From positions 434,001-498,000 of the forward strand of contig NZ_JALJZW010000001.1 in assembly GCF_024171495.1 (NCBI RefSeq): a DNA stretch of 64,000 nucleotides, read 5' to 3'. The notes under the pieces are model-generated. The model saw nothing but the letters and a program-made list of their open reading frames with translations, searched no databases and was not told the DNA's origin. Source of the DNA: Deinococcus sp. HSC-46F16 (GTDB taxonomy: Bacteria; Deinococcota; Deinococci; Deinococcales; Deinococcaceae). Within the stretch, counting starts at the first letter, position 1, and each line of letters starts with the position of its first letter. The position numbers and the translations under genes are program-made. Positions 26,070 to 41,955 of this stretch are shown here, one piece after another.

Positions 26070-26795
26070 GTGCCCCGCCCCACCCCTGCCCAGGAGGCCC
26101 CGCCGCCCCCGCATCTGCCCGAGGTGCTGCGCAGGCTGCGGGAGGCCTACCTGCCCACCCTCCCCACGCCGCGCGTCAGCCCCGAGCCGCTCGACGACCT
26201 TGTAGAGACCATCCTCGCGCAGCAGAACACGGCGACGGTCACCCGGCGGCAGTTCGCGGCGCTGAAAGCCGCCTACCCGGTCTGGGAGGCGGCCCTCGCG
26301 GACGGTCCCGACGGGGTGGAGGCCACCCTGCGCGGCGCGGGCGGCGGGCTGGCGCGGATGAAAGCCGACTACATCTGGAATGTCCTGCACCGGCTGGAGG
26401 AGACGCGCGGGCACCTCAGCCTGCGCGACCTGCGCTCGCTGCCGGACGCGGAGGTGCGGGCGCTGCTCGAATCGCTGCCCGGCGTGGGGATGAAGACGGC
26501 CAGCCTGTTGATGCTGTTCGATCTGGCCCGCCCCGCCATCCCGGTCGAGAACCACATCGGGCGGGTGGCGGCGCGGCTCGACCTCGTGCCCGCCCGCTGG
26601 AGCCTCCTGAAGACCGAGCGCTGGTTCGACGAGGTGCTGCCCCGTGAGTGGAGCGCCCGCTACGCCGCCCACGTCGCCACCATCCGCCACGGCCGCCAGA
26701 CCTGCCTCGCCCGGCGCCCCCGCTGCGAGGTCTGCGTGCTGCGCGACCTCTGCCCCTCGGCGGGGCTGTTCCTGAGCGGTGAGCGTGAGGCTTGA
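26070..26795 (+). CDS. Endonuclease III-like DNA glycosylase with altered catalytic Asp
   Basis: 241 residues from GTG 26070. HhH-GPD fold: helix-hairpin-helix LPGVGMKTASLL (136-147) with the catalytic Lys142, and the C-terminal 4Fe-4S loop C212-x6-C219-x2-C222-x5-C228. Where E. coli Nth has the catalytic Asp in VDTHIFRV, this protein reads VENHIGRV, giving Glu160 and Asn161. Base-excision repair of oxidised pyrimidines is the family role; lyase or glycosylase activity may be weakened or shifted. Deinococcus genomes carry several EndoIII paralogues and this looks like a diverged one. Confidence 0.88.
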   Translation: MPRPTPAQEAPPPPHLPEVLRRLREAYLPTLPTPRVSPEPLDDLVETILAQQNTATVTRRQFAALKAAYPVWEAALADGPDGVEATLRGAGGGLARMKADYIWNVLHRLEETRGHLSLRDLRSLPDAEVRALLESLPGVGMKTASLLMLFDLARPAIPVENHIGRVAARLDLVPARWSLLKTERWFDEVLPREWSARYAAHVATIRHGRQTCLARRPRCEVCVLRDLCPSAGLFLSGEREA

Positions 26796-27088
26796 ACCCC
26801 TTTGCGCCGCCCTGCGCGAGCTGTTCGGCCCGCGCCTGGGGTTCGGGCCGCGCGTGGCTGGGAGGCCCGCCGGACGCTCCCTACACCCTCGCGCAGCGAC
26901 TCCTCGACGCCGCCCACGACGCCGCACTGGAGGGTCTGGGCAGACGGGGCGAGCATCCCGGCGAGTGGGCCACCGCCTCGGCAGACGCGGCGGTCGGGGC
27001 CACGGGCCTACGGTTGGTGCTGCGGCAGGGCGAGCGCGAGGTGGCGCCGGATCTCGTGCCTACACAGGAAGAAGGCGGAAGCCCGTGA
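26792..27088 (+). CDS. Small conserved-looking hypothetical, possibly frameshifted
   Basis: TTG 26792 overlaps the upstream TGA and opens a 98-residue frame. From about residue 25 (GGPPDAPYTLAQRLLDAAHDAALEGLGRRGEHPGEW...) it reads like an ordinary helical protein. The first 25 residues of this frame are odd (MNPFAPPCASCSARAWGSGRAW), whereas the +1 frame from GTG 26779 reads more naturally over the same bases (VRLEPLCAALRELFGPRLGFGPRVAG). A single-base frameshift near 26860 in the genome or the assembly would join them. No family recognised. Confidence 0.45.
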   Translation: MNPFAPPCASCSARAWGSGRAWLGGPPDAPYTLAQRLLDAAHDAALEGLGRRGEHPGEWATASADAAVGATGLRLVLRQGEREVAPDLVPTQEEGGSP

Positions 27089-27098
27089 GCCTCCGCCT
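27073..27098 (-). terminator. Terminator of terC
   Basis: GGCGGAAGC (27074-27082) / GCCTCCGCC (27089-27097), one internal mismatch. On the minus strand it is followed by TTCTTCC. It may also serve the plus-strand gene ending at 27088. Confidence 0.55.
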
Positions 27099-27117
27099 CC
27101 GCTGAGTTGGGTCTGCC

Positions 27118-27891
<774 letters not shown>

Positions 27892-27980
27892 AGGGGGACT
27901 CCAGAGGGAGGGCAGCCGTCACCCGGGCGGGCGAGCGTCCGCCGAAGAGGGCCACCGGGGCGGCGAGCGGAGAGGAGACA

Positions 27981-28013
27981 ACGGAAACGCGCGGCCCGGT
28001 TTCGCCGCGCGTT
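27981..28013 (-). terminator. Terminator of the second TetR gene
   Basis: AACGCGCGGC (27986-27995) / GCCGCGCGTT (28004-28013), perfect 10 bp with an 8-nt loop; on the minus strand it is followed by TCCGTT. Confidence 0.65.
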
Positions 28014-28070
28014 ACAGGTCATGCTCCGGGAGAAGTTGTGCACGAATCCTAAATGCCAGATGAAGAACCT

Positions 28071-28694
28071 TCATGTTCCAGTAGGTTCCCGTCCCAGTGG
28101 CGAGCCCGCCGCCCCGTCGAGATAGATGCTCAGCAGGCCCCGTGCCGTTCCCACCGGGTCGCTGGGCGGGGCGCCGGTGACCAGCGGGTACAGCAGCGCG
28201 AGCAGCGCACGGGTCAGGACGCCGGGGGGCAGGTCGTCCCGCAATTCTCCCCGCGCGGCGGCCCCCTCGATCAGCCCGTTCAGGCCGCCCATCCACACCC
28301 GGCGGTAGTCGTTCTCGAAGGCGGCGCGGCGCTCAGGGGAAACGTGGCGCAATTCGCCCGCGAGTTGCAGGCCGACGCGCTGCTCGGGGGCACTCGCCAG
28401 CAGGTCCCCCACCAACGTTTCGAGCTGTGCCCGCACCCCCACCTGCGTGCCCGCGTGGGCCACCAGCCGCGCCAGGCCGGTCAGGGTGCCGTCCAGCATC
28501 GCCAGGAAGAGCGCTTCCTTGTCCGCGTAGTGGTGGTAGAGCGCGGGCTTGGTCACGCCGACGGCCGCCGCCACCTCGCGCATGGAGACCCCGTGGTACC
28601 CGCTCGCCACGAACAGCCGCGCCGCCTCGGTCAGGATGCGGGCGCGGGTGGTGTCGGGCGCGGGCGGGGTGGGCCGGGTGGACGAGACGGTCAC
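28071..28694 (-). CDS. TetR/AcrR family transcriptional regulator
   Basis: 207 residues from GTG 28694. HTH segment TTRARILTEAARLFVASGYHGVSMREVAAAVGVTKPALYHHYADKEALFLAML, then a TetR-type ligand-binding domain. Leaderless start: TATCAT, 6 nt, GTG. No obvious adjacent structural gene on the same transcript; terC downstream lies beyond a terminator and lysA upstream is a separate minus-strand gene. Ligand and targets unknown. Confidence 0.9.
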   Translation of the reverse strand: MTVSSTRPTPPAPDTTRARILTEAARLFVASGYHGVSMREVAAAVGVTKPALYHHYADKEALFLAMLDGTLTGLARLVAHAGTQVGVRAQLETLVGDLLASAPEQRVGLQLAGELRHVSPERRAAFENDYRRVWMGGLNGLIEGAAARGELRDDLPPGVLTRALLALLYPLVTGAPPSDPVGTARGLLSIYLDGAAGSPLGREPTGT

Positions 28695-28706
28695 GCCCGC
28701 ATGATA
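28695..28706 (-). promoter_or_regulatory. Leaderless -10 box of the second TetR gene
   Basis: TATCAT (28706-28701, minus) and 6 nt to GTG 28694. Confidence 0.65.
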
Positions 28707-28749
28707 GCCGAGGGCAGGGCGAACGTCCCGGCGGGGGGCGGCCCCCACG

Positions 28750-29895
28750 TCAGTCCAGGCCCGTCTCCATCGCCCACACGTCCTGCGCCGTCTCGCGGCG
28801 GCGGATGAGCCTCCACTCACCGCCCTCCCACAGCGCCTCGGCGGGGCGCGGGCGGGTGAGGTAGGAACTGCTCATGCTCGCGCCGTAGGCCCCGGCCTCG
28901 CCAATCGCCAGCAGGCCGCCGGGCACGGGCGCGGGGAGCGGCACGTCCCGCGCAAGCAGGTCGCCGCTCTCGCAGGCCGGACCCGCCACGTCCCACGTCC
29001 CGGCAGGCTCGCCCTCCCACAGCGCCGTAACGGGGTGCTCGGCCCCGTACAGCATGGGCCGCAGCAACTCGGTCATGCCCGCATCCGTGAGCAGGAAGGG
29101 GCGCCCAGTGCACTTTTGCCCCACCACCCGCGTGAGCAGGGTGCCCGCCCGCGCGACCAGATACCGCCCCGGCTCGACCCACAGCTCGGCCCCGAAGACC
29201 GAGGCCGCCGCCCGCGCCTCCCGCGCGATGCCCGGCAGATCGGCGTCCACGCCCCAGCCGCCGCCCACGTCGAGGACGTCCAGCTTCCCCACCGCCGGGT
29301 GCAACTCGGCCAGCCGCGCGAAGGCCGCGCTGAAGTCCGCAGCGTCCCGGATCGCGCTGCCGATATGGACGTGCAGGCCCAGCGCCGTGTGCCCCGCCTC
29401 CCGCAGCGCCCGCAGCACGCCGGGCGCCTGATCGGGCGTCACCCCAAACTTGCTGCCCGCCGCACCCGTGGCGAGGTGGTCGTGGGTGCTGACGGCCAGC
29501 GCCGGATTCACCCGCACGAGCGCCCGCGAGCCGGGGGGCAGCAGCCCCACCTCCTCCTCGCGGTCCACCACGAAGGTGGCTCCCAGCCGCGCTCCCGCCG
29601 CGTACTCGCCGGGCAGTTTGGCCGGGCCGTTGACGAGCACCCGGTCCCCGGAGGCCCCGACCTGCTCCGCCCGCGCGATCTCGCCGCCGCTGACGCACTC
29701 GAAGCCCACGCCCGCCGCGTGCAGCCGCCGCAGGAGGGTCAGGTTGGGATTGGCCTTCATGGCGTAGTACACCCGCGCCCCCCCGAAAGCCGAGCGCACC
29801 CGCCCCAGCGCGGCATCCAGCGCGGCGGCGTCGTAGACGTAGAGGGGCGTGCCGAAACGGTCGGCGGCGGTCTGGAGGGCCGGACGGGGAATCAC
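28750..29895 (-). CDS. lysA: Diaminopimelate decarboxylase
   Basis: 381 residues if GTG 29895 is used. PLP enzyme of the alanine-racemase fold: Lys47 in YYAMKANPN, substrate loop HVHIGSAI, DVGGGWG phosphate site, and the C-terminal CESGDLLARDVPLP plus GAYGASMSSSYLTRP active-site motifs at the dimer interface. It catalyses the last step of lysine synthesis. The true start is uncertain: no ATG/GTG/TTG exists in the 40 nt upstream, but in-frame CTG codons at 29922 and 29934 lie behind a TATCAC box and would restore GELPVFAPGDR, which looks conserved-like. Confidence 0.9.
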   Translation of the reverse strand: MIPRPALQTAADRFGTPLYVYDAAALDAALGRVRSAFGGARVYYAMKANPNLTLLRRLHAAGVGFECVSGGEIARAEQVGASGDRVLVNGPAKLPGEYAAGARLGATFVVDREEEVGLLPPGSRALVRVNPALAVSTHDHLATGAAGSKFGVTPDQAPGVLRALREAGHTALGLHVHIGSAIRDAADFSAAFARLAELHPAVGKLDVLDVGGGWGVDADLPGIAREARAAASVFGAELWVEPGRYLVARAGTLLTRVVGQKCTGRPFLLTDAGMTELLRPMLYGAEHPVTALWEGEPAGTWDVAGPACESGDLLARDVPLPAPVPGGLLAIGEAGAYGASMSSSYLTRPRPAEALWEGGEWRLIRRRETAQDVWAMETGLD

Positions 29896-30100
29896 GCGGT
29901 CCCCCGGTGCAAAGACGGGCAGTTCACCCCCCAGTGATACCCGAAGTGGTCTGAAAAAGCGCCCCCTGGGGGCCGGGGAGCCGCCCAGCCGGAAGGAGGA
30001 AGGGCCACGGCCTGACCCGGCCCCTGCTGCCGGGGGCGCCCGTTGGCCCGCTTGCTCACCCCGTGATGTCGCCCCACGGACCCAGAGCGCGGCCCGTCCG

Positions 30101-30120
30101 CCTTGAGCGCCCCTTGAGCG
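30101..30120. promoter_or_regulatory. Tandem CCTTGAGCG boxes with 11-bp period
   Basis: CCTTGAGCG occurs at 30101-30109 and 30112-30120, exactly one helical turn apart and 12 bp before the -35 of the SDR gene. OmpR/PhoB-type regulators bind such phased direct repeats. The same word recurs at 37461-37502. Confidence 0.4.
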
Positions 30121-30132
30121 ACGCGTCCCGGC

Positions 30133-30168
30133 TTGCGGGCAGTGGGGAGCGCCCCTCACACTGCCCCT
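30133..30168 (+). promoter_or_regulatory. Leaderless promoter of the SDR gene
   Basis: TTGCGG (30133-30138), 18-nt spacer, CACACT (30157-30162), 6 nt to ATG 30169. Confidence 0.5.
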
Positions 30169-30957
30169 ATGACCCGTGCTCGCCGCACTGCCCCACCGGC
30201 CGCCGCCCCCGCCCCTCCGCCCGGCGTGGTGGTCGTGACCGGTGCCGCGCGGGGCATCGGCCGGGCCATCGCCGAGCTGTATGCCGAGCGGGGACACCGG
30301 GTGCTGGGGGTAGACCTGACGCTGCCGCCCGCCCTGCGGGGGCACCCCCGCGTCCGCGCCGACGTGAGCACCGCCGCCGGGCGCGAGCGCATCGTGCGTT
30401 CGGCACGCGAGGAAGGCGGGGTCGCCGTCTTGGTCAACAACGCGGCCTTTCAGGGGGCCTCCGGCAGCGTGCTGGAGGTCAGCGAGCGGGGCTGGAGCCG
30501 CACCCTGAGCGTGAACCTGACGGCCCCGCTGCTGCTGACGCGGGCGCTGATCGACCTGATGGCGCCGGGCAGCGCGGTGGTCAACGTGGCGAGCGTGCAG
30601 GGCCTCTTTGCCGAGCAGAACAACGCCGCCTACAACGCCAGCAAGGGTGGCCTCGTGAACCTCACCCGCGCCATGGGCCTCGACCTCGCCCCGCGTGGCG
30701 TGCGGGTCAACGCCGTAGCCCCCGGCGCCATCGCCACCGAGAGCGTCCTGGCCGCCATCGCGGAGTCCGGTGACCCCGAGCAGACCCGCCGCGACTACGA
30801 GGATCTGCACGCCCTGCGCCGCCTGGGCGAGCCGCGCGAGGTGGCCCAGGCCGTCTACTTTCTGGGGAGCCCCGAGGCCAGCTTTCTAACCGGGGTGATC
30901 CTGCCCGTCGACGGCGGGATGACGGCGAGTTTCATGATGGCGGGGCGGCCCGTCTAA
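30169..30957 (+). CDS. SDR family oxidoreductase
   Basis: 262 residues from ATG 30169 (an upstream ATG at 30133 would overlap the promoter). Classical [31 protein letters not shown] with catalytic Ser region, YNASKGGL (Tyr and Lys), and a FabG-like C terminus [16 protein letters not shown]. Probably an NAD(P)-dependent dehydrogenase of a sugar alcohol, hydroxy acid or ketone; substrate unknown. An N-terminal Arg/Pro/Ala stretch of about 20 residues precedes the fold. Monocistronic, convergent with the dsbB-like gene. Confidence 0.9.
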   Translation: MTRARRTAPPAAAPAPPPGVVVVTGAARGIGRAIAELYAERGHRVLGVDLTLPPALRGHPRVRADVSTAAGRERIVRSAREEGGVAVLVNNAAFQGASGSVLEVSERGWSRTLSVNLTAPLLLTRALIDLMAPGSAVVNVASVQGLFAEQNNAAYNASKGGLVNLTRAMGLDLAPRGVRVNAVAPGAIATESVLAAIAESGDPEQTRRDYEDLHALRRLGEPREVAQAVYFLGSPEASFLTGVILPVDGGMTASFMMAGRPV

Positions 30958-30973
30958 CCGTCCGCCTACGCGA

Positions 30974-30999
30974 GCCGGGCCACCCTGGGGCAGCCCGGC
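30974..30999. terminator. Hairpin between convergent SDR and dsbB-like genes
   Basis: GCCGGGC (30974-30980) / GCCCGGC (30993-30999) with a 12-nt loop and no T tract on either strand; position suggests a shared terminator. Confidence 0.4.
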
Positions 31000-31012
31000 A
31001 GACACACGAAGC

Positions 31013-31447
31013 CTACAACGACTTCTCGCGCCGCCAGCCGAGCAGCCCGATGATCAAGGTAAAGGCGATCATCGCCAGCACCGGAATGGTCAGGACCGGG
31101 TTCAGGCCTGCCAGCGGCCCGCCCCACACCGGCCAGTGCACGTCGCAGGGCACGGCGTTGTTCGCGCTGCACACCCGCAGCACCGGAATCACGCCCCAGT
31201 CCTCCAGGTTCTGAATCAGCGCGGTGATCCAGCCAATGCCCGCCAGTGGCAGCGCATAGCTCCGGATGCCCAGGTCCCCGCGCAGGGCCGCGATGCCCAG
31301 CAGCAGCGCCAGCGGGTACATGGCGATGCGCTGGTACCAGCACAGCACACACGGCGCGAAGCCCCGCACCTCGCTGAAGTACAGGCTGCCCAGGGTCGCG
31401 GCCAGCGCGGCGACCCAGGCGAGATAAAGGCGGTTGTCGCGGGTCAC
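31013..31447 (-). CDS. Disulfide bond formation protein B (DsbB/BdbC-like)
   Basis: 144 residues from GTG 31447. Four transmembrane helices with the first periplasm-side cysteine pair CVLC in [16 protein letters not shown] and the second pair in [12 protein letters not shown], both needed for passing electrons from DsbA to quinone. It starts 6 nt after the thioredoxin-fold gene ends, so the oxidant pair is one operon. Its likely clients include the Cys-containing S1 protease and the two BMP proteins in this window. Confidence 0.93.
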   Translation of the reverse strand: MTRDNRLYLAWVAALAATLGSLYFSEVRGFAPCVLCWYQRIAMYPLALLLGIAALRGDLGIRSYALPLAGIGWITALIQNLEDWGVIPVLRVCSANNAVPCDVHWPVWGGPLAGLNPVLTIPVLAMIAFTLIIGLLGWRREKSL

Positions 31448-31453
31448 CGGGCC

Positions 31454-32149
31454 TCAGTTGGCGGTCGCGGCGTCGATGGCGCGGCCCACCGTCTGCGCGT
31501 CGTAGCTCTCCACGGCCTTGCCGTTGACGTAGATGGCCGGGGTCCCGCCCGCCTCCGCGTTCCGGGCCTGCGCCTCGTCGGCCTCGACGGCGGCAGCGGT
31601 CTCATCGTTGTCCAGGCAGGTCGCGAAGCGGGCCTGATCCAGCCCCTCGACATTCTGCGCGAGTTCCTTCAGGCGGGTCTTGGTGGCCCACAGTTCGCTT
31701 TCCGGCCCCTGTGCCCGGAAGATGATCTGCTTGAGGTTCTCGTGGGCCTCGCTGCCGCCCTGAACAAACGCGCATTCCACCGCCTGCGCGGCGTACTTGC
31801 TGTCATCCTCGGGCAAGCGGGCGGACTCGGCCAGGAAGGGGAAATTCATGGACACCAGCTTGGCCTTGCCGGTGTCGAGGTACTGCGAGCGGATGTCCGG
31901 CAGAAACTCCTCCTCGAAGCGCTTGCAGTTGGGGCACTTGAAGTCCTCGAAGACGACCACCGTGACGGGCGCGTCCGCCTGCCCCAGCACCGGCTGGCCC
32001 TCGAGGTCGAAGTTGACGGTATCGCCCCCCGCGCTCCCCCCGGAGCCGCCGCGCACCGCGTAGACGGCCAGCGCGATCAGAAGGGCGGCGATCAGCGTGC
32101 CGATCACCAGCACCGTGCGGTTCTGGTTGTTGCCTTGCAGTCGGGTCAC
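31454..32149 (-). CDS. Membrane-anchored DsbA-like thioredoxin-fold protein
   Basis: 231 residues from GTG 32149; an ATG six codons upstream would contain the -10 box. An N-terminal helix (about 12-32) anchors or exports it, then a DsbA-type domain with redox motif C72-P-N-C75 in FEDFKCPNC and the cis-proline loop GGTPAIYV. It has a further cysteine pair (VECAF and ATCL). It should oxidise or isomerise thiols of exported proteins together with the DsbB-like partner downstream. Confidence 0.93.
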   Translation of the reverse strand: MTRLQGNNQNRTVLVIGTLIAALLIALAVYAVRGGSGGSAGGDTVNFDLEGQPVLGQADAPVTVVVFEDFKCPNCKRFEEEFLPDIRSQYLDTGKAKLVSMNFPFLAESARLPEDDSKYAAQAVECAFVQGGSEAHENLKQIIFRAQGPESELWATKTRLKELAQNVEGLDQARFATCLDNDETAAAVEADEAQARNAEAGGTPAIYVNGKAVESYDAQTVGRAIDAATAN

Positions 32150-32161
32150 CCCTGAAGTGTA
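32150..32161 (-). promoter_or_regulatory. Leaderless -10 box of the dsbA-like gene
   Basis: TACACT (32161-32156, minus) and 6 nt (TCAGGG) to GTG 32149. Confidence 0.65.
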
Positions 32162-32187
32162 GTTCAAGTTGCCGTGCCCTGGCAGGC

Positions 32188-32215
32188 AAAACGCCCCGCC
32201 GGGGATGGCGGGGCG
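32188..32215 (-). terminator. Terminator of the uvrA operon
   Basis: CGCCCCGCC (32192-32200) / GGCGGGGCG (32207-32215), 9 bp with a 6-nt loop; on the minus strand followed by TTTTGCC. Confidence 0.85.
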
Positions 32216-32231
32216 GTCGGGGGAGGGTGGG

Positions 32232-32857
32232 TCAGCCGGGACGCGGGGCGTCGGTGCCCTCGGGTGCCGGGGCCTCGGGAAACTCGAAGGTCACGGCCGC
32301 GAGGGGCACGCCCGCCGGAGCCGCTGCCCGCCGCGCCCGGCGCCGCAGCACAGCCTCCGTCACCTGGCGAATCAGACTGACGCCCAGCGCCACGGCCATC
32401 GCCAGCAGGGCGTTTTGCAAAAAGGCGGGTTCGCTCGGCAGGGTCAGGCTGGGGTCCAGTTTGGTGCCGAAGCGGGCCACCGCCAGCAGCGGCAGCGTGA
32501 AGATCGCCGCCGCAAAGGGCAGCACGAACGGCCCCCCGGAATGTTTGACGAGCAGGGTCGCCAGCAGCGCCCCCCCCACCAGCGGCACGATCACCGACCA
32601 CCCGGCCGGTTCAGGCGTCGGCGCGACGAAGGCCAGCCCCCCCAGCAACACGCCGAGGTACCCGAACCAGCCGCCGAACTCGTCGGCCAGCAGCGTGAGC
32701 AGCACCCAGGCGAGCAGCAGCGCGGGCCACGCGCCCGGAGTCCACATCAGCCACGCGAGCAGGCCCAGCAGCGTCCAGCCGCCCAAGAGCCGCAGCGCCG
32801 TGCGCAGGCCGGAGCGGTCCCGCGCCGGGCGGGCGGCCGGGGCCGAGGTCGCCCCGG

Positions 32858-32861
<4 letters not shown>
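32232..32861 (-). CDS. Multi-pass membrane protein coupled to uvrA
   Basis: 209 residues from GTG 32861, overlapping the uvrA TGA as GTGA. About six hydrophobic helices (for example [88 protein letters not shown]) and an Ala/Pro-rich cytoplasmic tail. No family recognised. Being translated directly behind UvrA suggests co-regulation, but nothing in the sequence links it to repair. Confidence 0.8.
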
Positions 32862-35887
<3,026 letters not shown>

Positions 35888-35944
35888 GCCGGAAACTCCT
35901 TTGGGGCGGCGGCGCACTCGGCACAGGCCCGCGCCGCCGGGGAA

Positions 35945-35961
35945 TTCTGCCTGATGCGTAA
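35945..35961. promoter_or_regulatory. Weak RDRM-like site in the uvrA leader
   Basis: TTCTGCCTGATGCGTAA matches TTAYGTNNNNNACRTAA at 9 of 12 defined positions (4/6 and 5/6 per half). It lies between the TAGAAT box and the start codon. Marginal by sequence alone. Confidence 0.3.
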
Positions 35962-35993
35962 GGACAGGTCCGCCCTTCGCTCTGAAACGGGCC

Positions 35994-35999
35994 ATTCTA
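35994..35999 (-). promoter_or_regulatory. uvrA -10 box
   Basis: TAGAAT on the minus strand, one change from consensus; no convincing -35. It would give a leader of about 100 nt containing AAAGGAG. Confidence 0.5.
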
Positions 36000-36159
36000 G
36001 CACCCCGGAAGGGGAGGGCGGGGCTTGGAACCGGGGGGTAAAGGCCAGCATCAGGCTCGTCCGGCGGCGCTGGGGACCGCTCCCCTGAGCAGGGCTGCCC
36101 TGATGTCGGCGGGGGGCCACGCGGCGGAGGGGCTGGGCCGGTTCTGGACGGCTCCAACA

Positions 36160-36185
36160 GAGAAGGCGGCCCCGGAAGGCCGCCT
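36160..36185 (-). terminator. Terminator of the first BMP gene
   Basis: AGGCGGCC (36164-36171) / GGCCGCCT (36178-36185) with a 6-nt loop; on the minus strand followed by TTCTCTGTT. Confidence 0.75.
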
Positions 36186-36206
36186 CCTGCTGAACTGGGC
36201 TGAACT

Positions 36207-39658
<3,452 letters not shown>

Positions 39659-39737
39659 GGAGTGGAAACAGGCGCTGGTGCGCGTGCTTTGGTCCTGACC
39701 CTTCCGCTGCCCACTGCCGACTTCCCACTCACCCCTC

Positions 39738-39753
39738 TACACTGTCCCCTGAT
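39738..39753 (+). promoter_or_regulatory. -10 box of the Asp23 gene
   Basis: TACACT (39738-39743) with 10 nt to ATG 39754, leaving at most about 3 nt of leader. Confidence 0.5.
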
Positions 39754-40095
39754 ATGGACGTAGACATCAGCAAAAGTGTCCTGACGGACATCGCCGCCAC
39801 GACGCTGGACGGCATCGAGGGCGTGGAGATCGCCGCCGCGCCCCTCAAGGTGGGCGAGGTGCTGCGGCAGCAGGGCGGGCCGCGCCGCCCCCGTGCCCTG
39901 CGGGTCACCCGCGAGGGCGGACAGGTGACCGTGGACGTGGGCCTGAACGTGGAGTACGGCCGCAGCCTCGTCGGGCTGGCGCGGCAGGCGCAGGGGGCCG
40001 TGTGCGAGAACATCGAGCTGATGACCGGGCTGAAGGTCAAGGCCGTCAACGTCAGCGTGCTGGGCGTGACCCTGCCGCGCGAGGGGGCCGCTTGA
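39754..40095 (+). CDS. Asp23/Gls24 family envelope stress protein
   Basis: 113 residues; the Asp23 fold is recognisable from [72 protein letters not shown]. It commonly sits just before nusB in Firmicutes and Deinococcus, as here (31 nt gap). Asp23/Gls24 proteins associate with the membrane or cell wall homeostasis and are induced by stress; the molecular activity is unknown. Confidence 0.92.
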   Translation: MDVDISKSVLTDIAATTLDGIEGVEIAAAPLKVGEVLRQQGGPRRPRALRVTREGGQVTVDVGLNVEYGRSLVGLARQAQGAVCENIELMTGLKVKAVNVSVLGVTLPREGAA

Positions 40096-40126
40096 TCCGG
40101 CCGACGCTCCGGGCCGGGGTGGTCCT

Positions 40127-40615
40127 GTGACCCGCCGCCGGGACCGTGCCCAGCAGCCTGTCGGCACCCGCCGGGCCGCCCGCGAGTTCGCCTTCCGCGT
40201 GCTGTTCGAGGCCGAGCGGGGGGGCGGAGCGAACCTGGGGATGCCCCTGTCCGCCGTCTTCACCCGCGCCGAGGGCGCCATGCGCGAGGGCGACGACACC
40301 TTCACCCCGCTGAACGAGGAAGCCCTGGCCTTTGCCCGGCAACTCGTGGAGGGCCTGGACGCACACCGCGCCGAGATCGACGACCACCTGCGCCGCACCA
40401 TTCGCGGCTGGGATTTCGAGCAGATGGCGCAGACCGACCTCAACGTGCTGCGGCTGGCGACCTTTGAGCTGCTGCACACGGGCGAGCCACATCCCCCGGT
40501 GATCGAGAGTGCCGTGCGCATCGCCCGCAAGTTCGGCGGTGAGGATTCGGGCCGCTTCGTGAACGGGGTGCTGGGGGGTCTCAGCCGCAGCCTGCCGGAG
40601 CGCCCGGGCGCGTGA
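40127..40615 (+). CDS. nusB: Transcription antitermination factor NusB
   Basis: 162 residues from GTG 40127. All-helical NusB fold: [80 protein letters not shown]. It binds boxA RNA with NusE during rRNA antitermination. Slightly longer than E. coli NusB (139) because of an insertion around [21 protein letters not shown]. Its stop overlaps the folD start (GTGA), so the Asp23-nusB-folD genes form one unit. Confidence 0.95.
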   Translation: MTRRRDRAQQPVGTRRAAREFAFRVLFEAERGGGANLGMPLSAVFTRAEGAMREGDDTFTPLNEEALAFARQLVEGLDAHRAEIDDHLRRTIRGWDFEQMAQTDLNVLRLATFELLHTGEPHPPVIESAVRIARKFGGEDSGRFVNGVLGGLSRSLPERPGA

Positions 40616-41478
40616 CTGCGCGGGTCCTCGCCGGAGCGCCCGCCGCCGCCGCGCTGCTCTCGGGGGCGGCGGCGCGTGCCCGTGCCCTGCCCAGACCCCC
40701 CGGCCTCGCCATCGTGCGCCTGGGCGACGACCCCGCCTCGGTGAGCTACGTGCGCGGCAAGGACCGCAGGGCGCGGGAGGTGGGCCTCCAGAGCACGGTG
40801 CATGCCCTGCCCGAAGGCACCTCTCAGGCCGACCTCCTGGCCCTGATCGCGGAGCTGAACATGGCTCCCGACGTGGACGGGATTCTGGTGCAGCTTCCCC
40901 TCCCGCCCCACATCGGCGAGGCGGCGGTGCTGCGGGCCGTGGACCCCGCCAAGGACGTGGACGGCTTTCACCCCGTCAACGTGGGTGAGCTGTGGTCGGG
41001 GCGGCCGGGTCTGTTGCCCTGCACGCCCGCCGGGGTGATGGTGCTGCTGGAGCACTACGGCATCCCGGTCGCCGGACGCCGCGCCGCCGTGGTGGGCCGC
41101 AGCGCCATCGTGGGCCGCCCGATGGCCGCGCTGCTGCTCGCCGCCGACGCGACGGTCACGCTGGCGCACAGCCGCACGCCCGACCTCGGGGCCGTCACGC
41201 GGGAGGCGGAGGTGCTTGTCGTCGCGGCGGGCCGCCCGCACCTCATCACGCCGGAGATGGTGCGGCCCGGCGCGGCCGTGGTGGACGTGGGGATCAACCG
41301 GGTGGTGGACGGGTCAGGCGCATCCCACCTGACGGGCGACGTGCATCCGGACGTGGCAGAGGTCGCCGGGGCCTTGACACCCGTGCCGGGGGGCGTCGGC
41401 CCGATGACCATCGCCGCCCTGCTCGCCAACACCGTCACGGCGGCCGAGCGTCGGCTGGGGCGGCCCCAGCCGCGCTAG
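40612..41478 (+). CDS. folD: Methylenetetrahydrofolate dehydrogenase/cyclohydrolase FolD
   Basis: 288 residues from GTG 40612. Signature regions: [15 protein letters not shown] (with the catalytic Lys), [72 protein letters not shown] (NADP-binding) and [20 protein letters not shown]. It interconverts 5,10-methylene-, methenyl- and formyl-THF for purine and methionine synthesis. The family's usual YVxxK motif is present with Tyr and Lys conserved. Confidence 0.96.
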   Translation: MTARVLAGAPAAAALLSGAAARARALPRPPGLAIVRLGDDPASVSYVRGKDRRAREVGLQSTVHALPEGTSQADLLALIAELNMAPDVDGILVQLPLPPHIGEAAVLRAVDPAKDVDGFHPVNVGELWSGRPGLLPCTPAGVMVLLEHYGIPVAGRRAAVVGRSAIVGRPMAALLLAADATVTLAHSRTPDLGAVTREAEVLVVAAGRPHLITPEMVRPGAAVVDVGINRVVDGSGASHLTGDVHPDVAEVAGALTPVPGGVGPMTIAALLANTVTAAERRLGRPQPR

Positions 41479-41490
41479 ACTCCCTGCCCT
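41476..41490 (+). promoter_or_regulatory. -10 box of the PAP2-related gene
   Basis: TAGACT (41476-41481) overlapping the folD stop codon, 9 nt to GTG 41491; a possible internal leaderless promoter within the operon. Confidence 0.4.

Positions 41491-41951
<461 letters not shown>

Positions 41952-41955
<4 letters not shown>

Larger units (their letters stand above)
35888..36206. other. Gap between uvrA and the first BMP gene
   Basis: No credible gene on either strand. It holds the uvrA ribosome site, a weak RDRM-like 17-mer (35945-35961), a good -10 box TAGAAT for uvrA (35999-35994, minus) and the BMP terminator at 36160-36185. Confidence 0.6.

Noticed and set aside
27892..28070. Manganese (yybP-ykoY) riboswitch before terC
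   Set aside because: The conserved loop sequences are absent; the main structure is a terminator of the upstream TetR gene.
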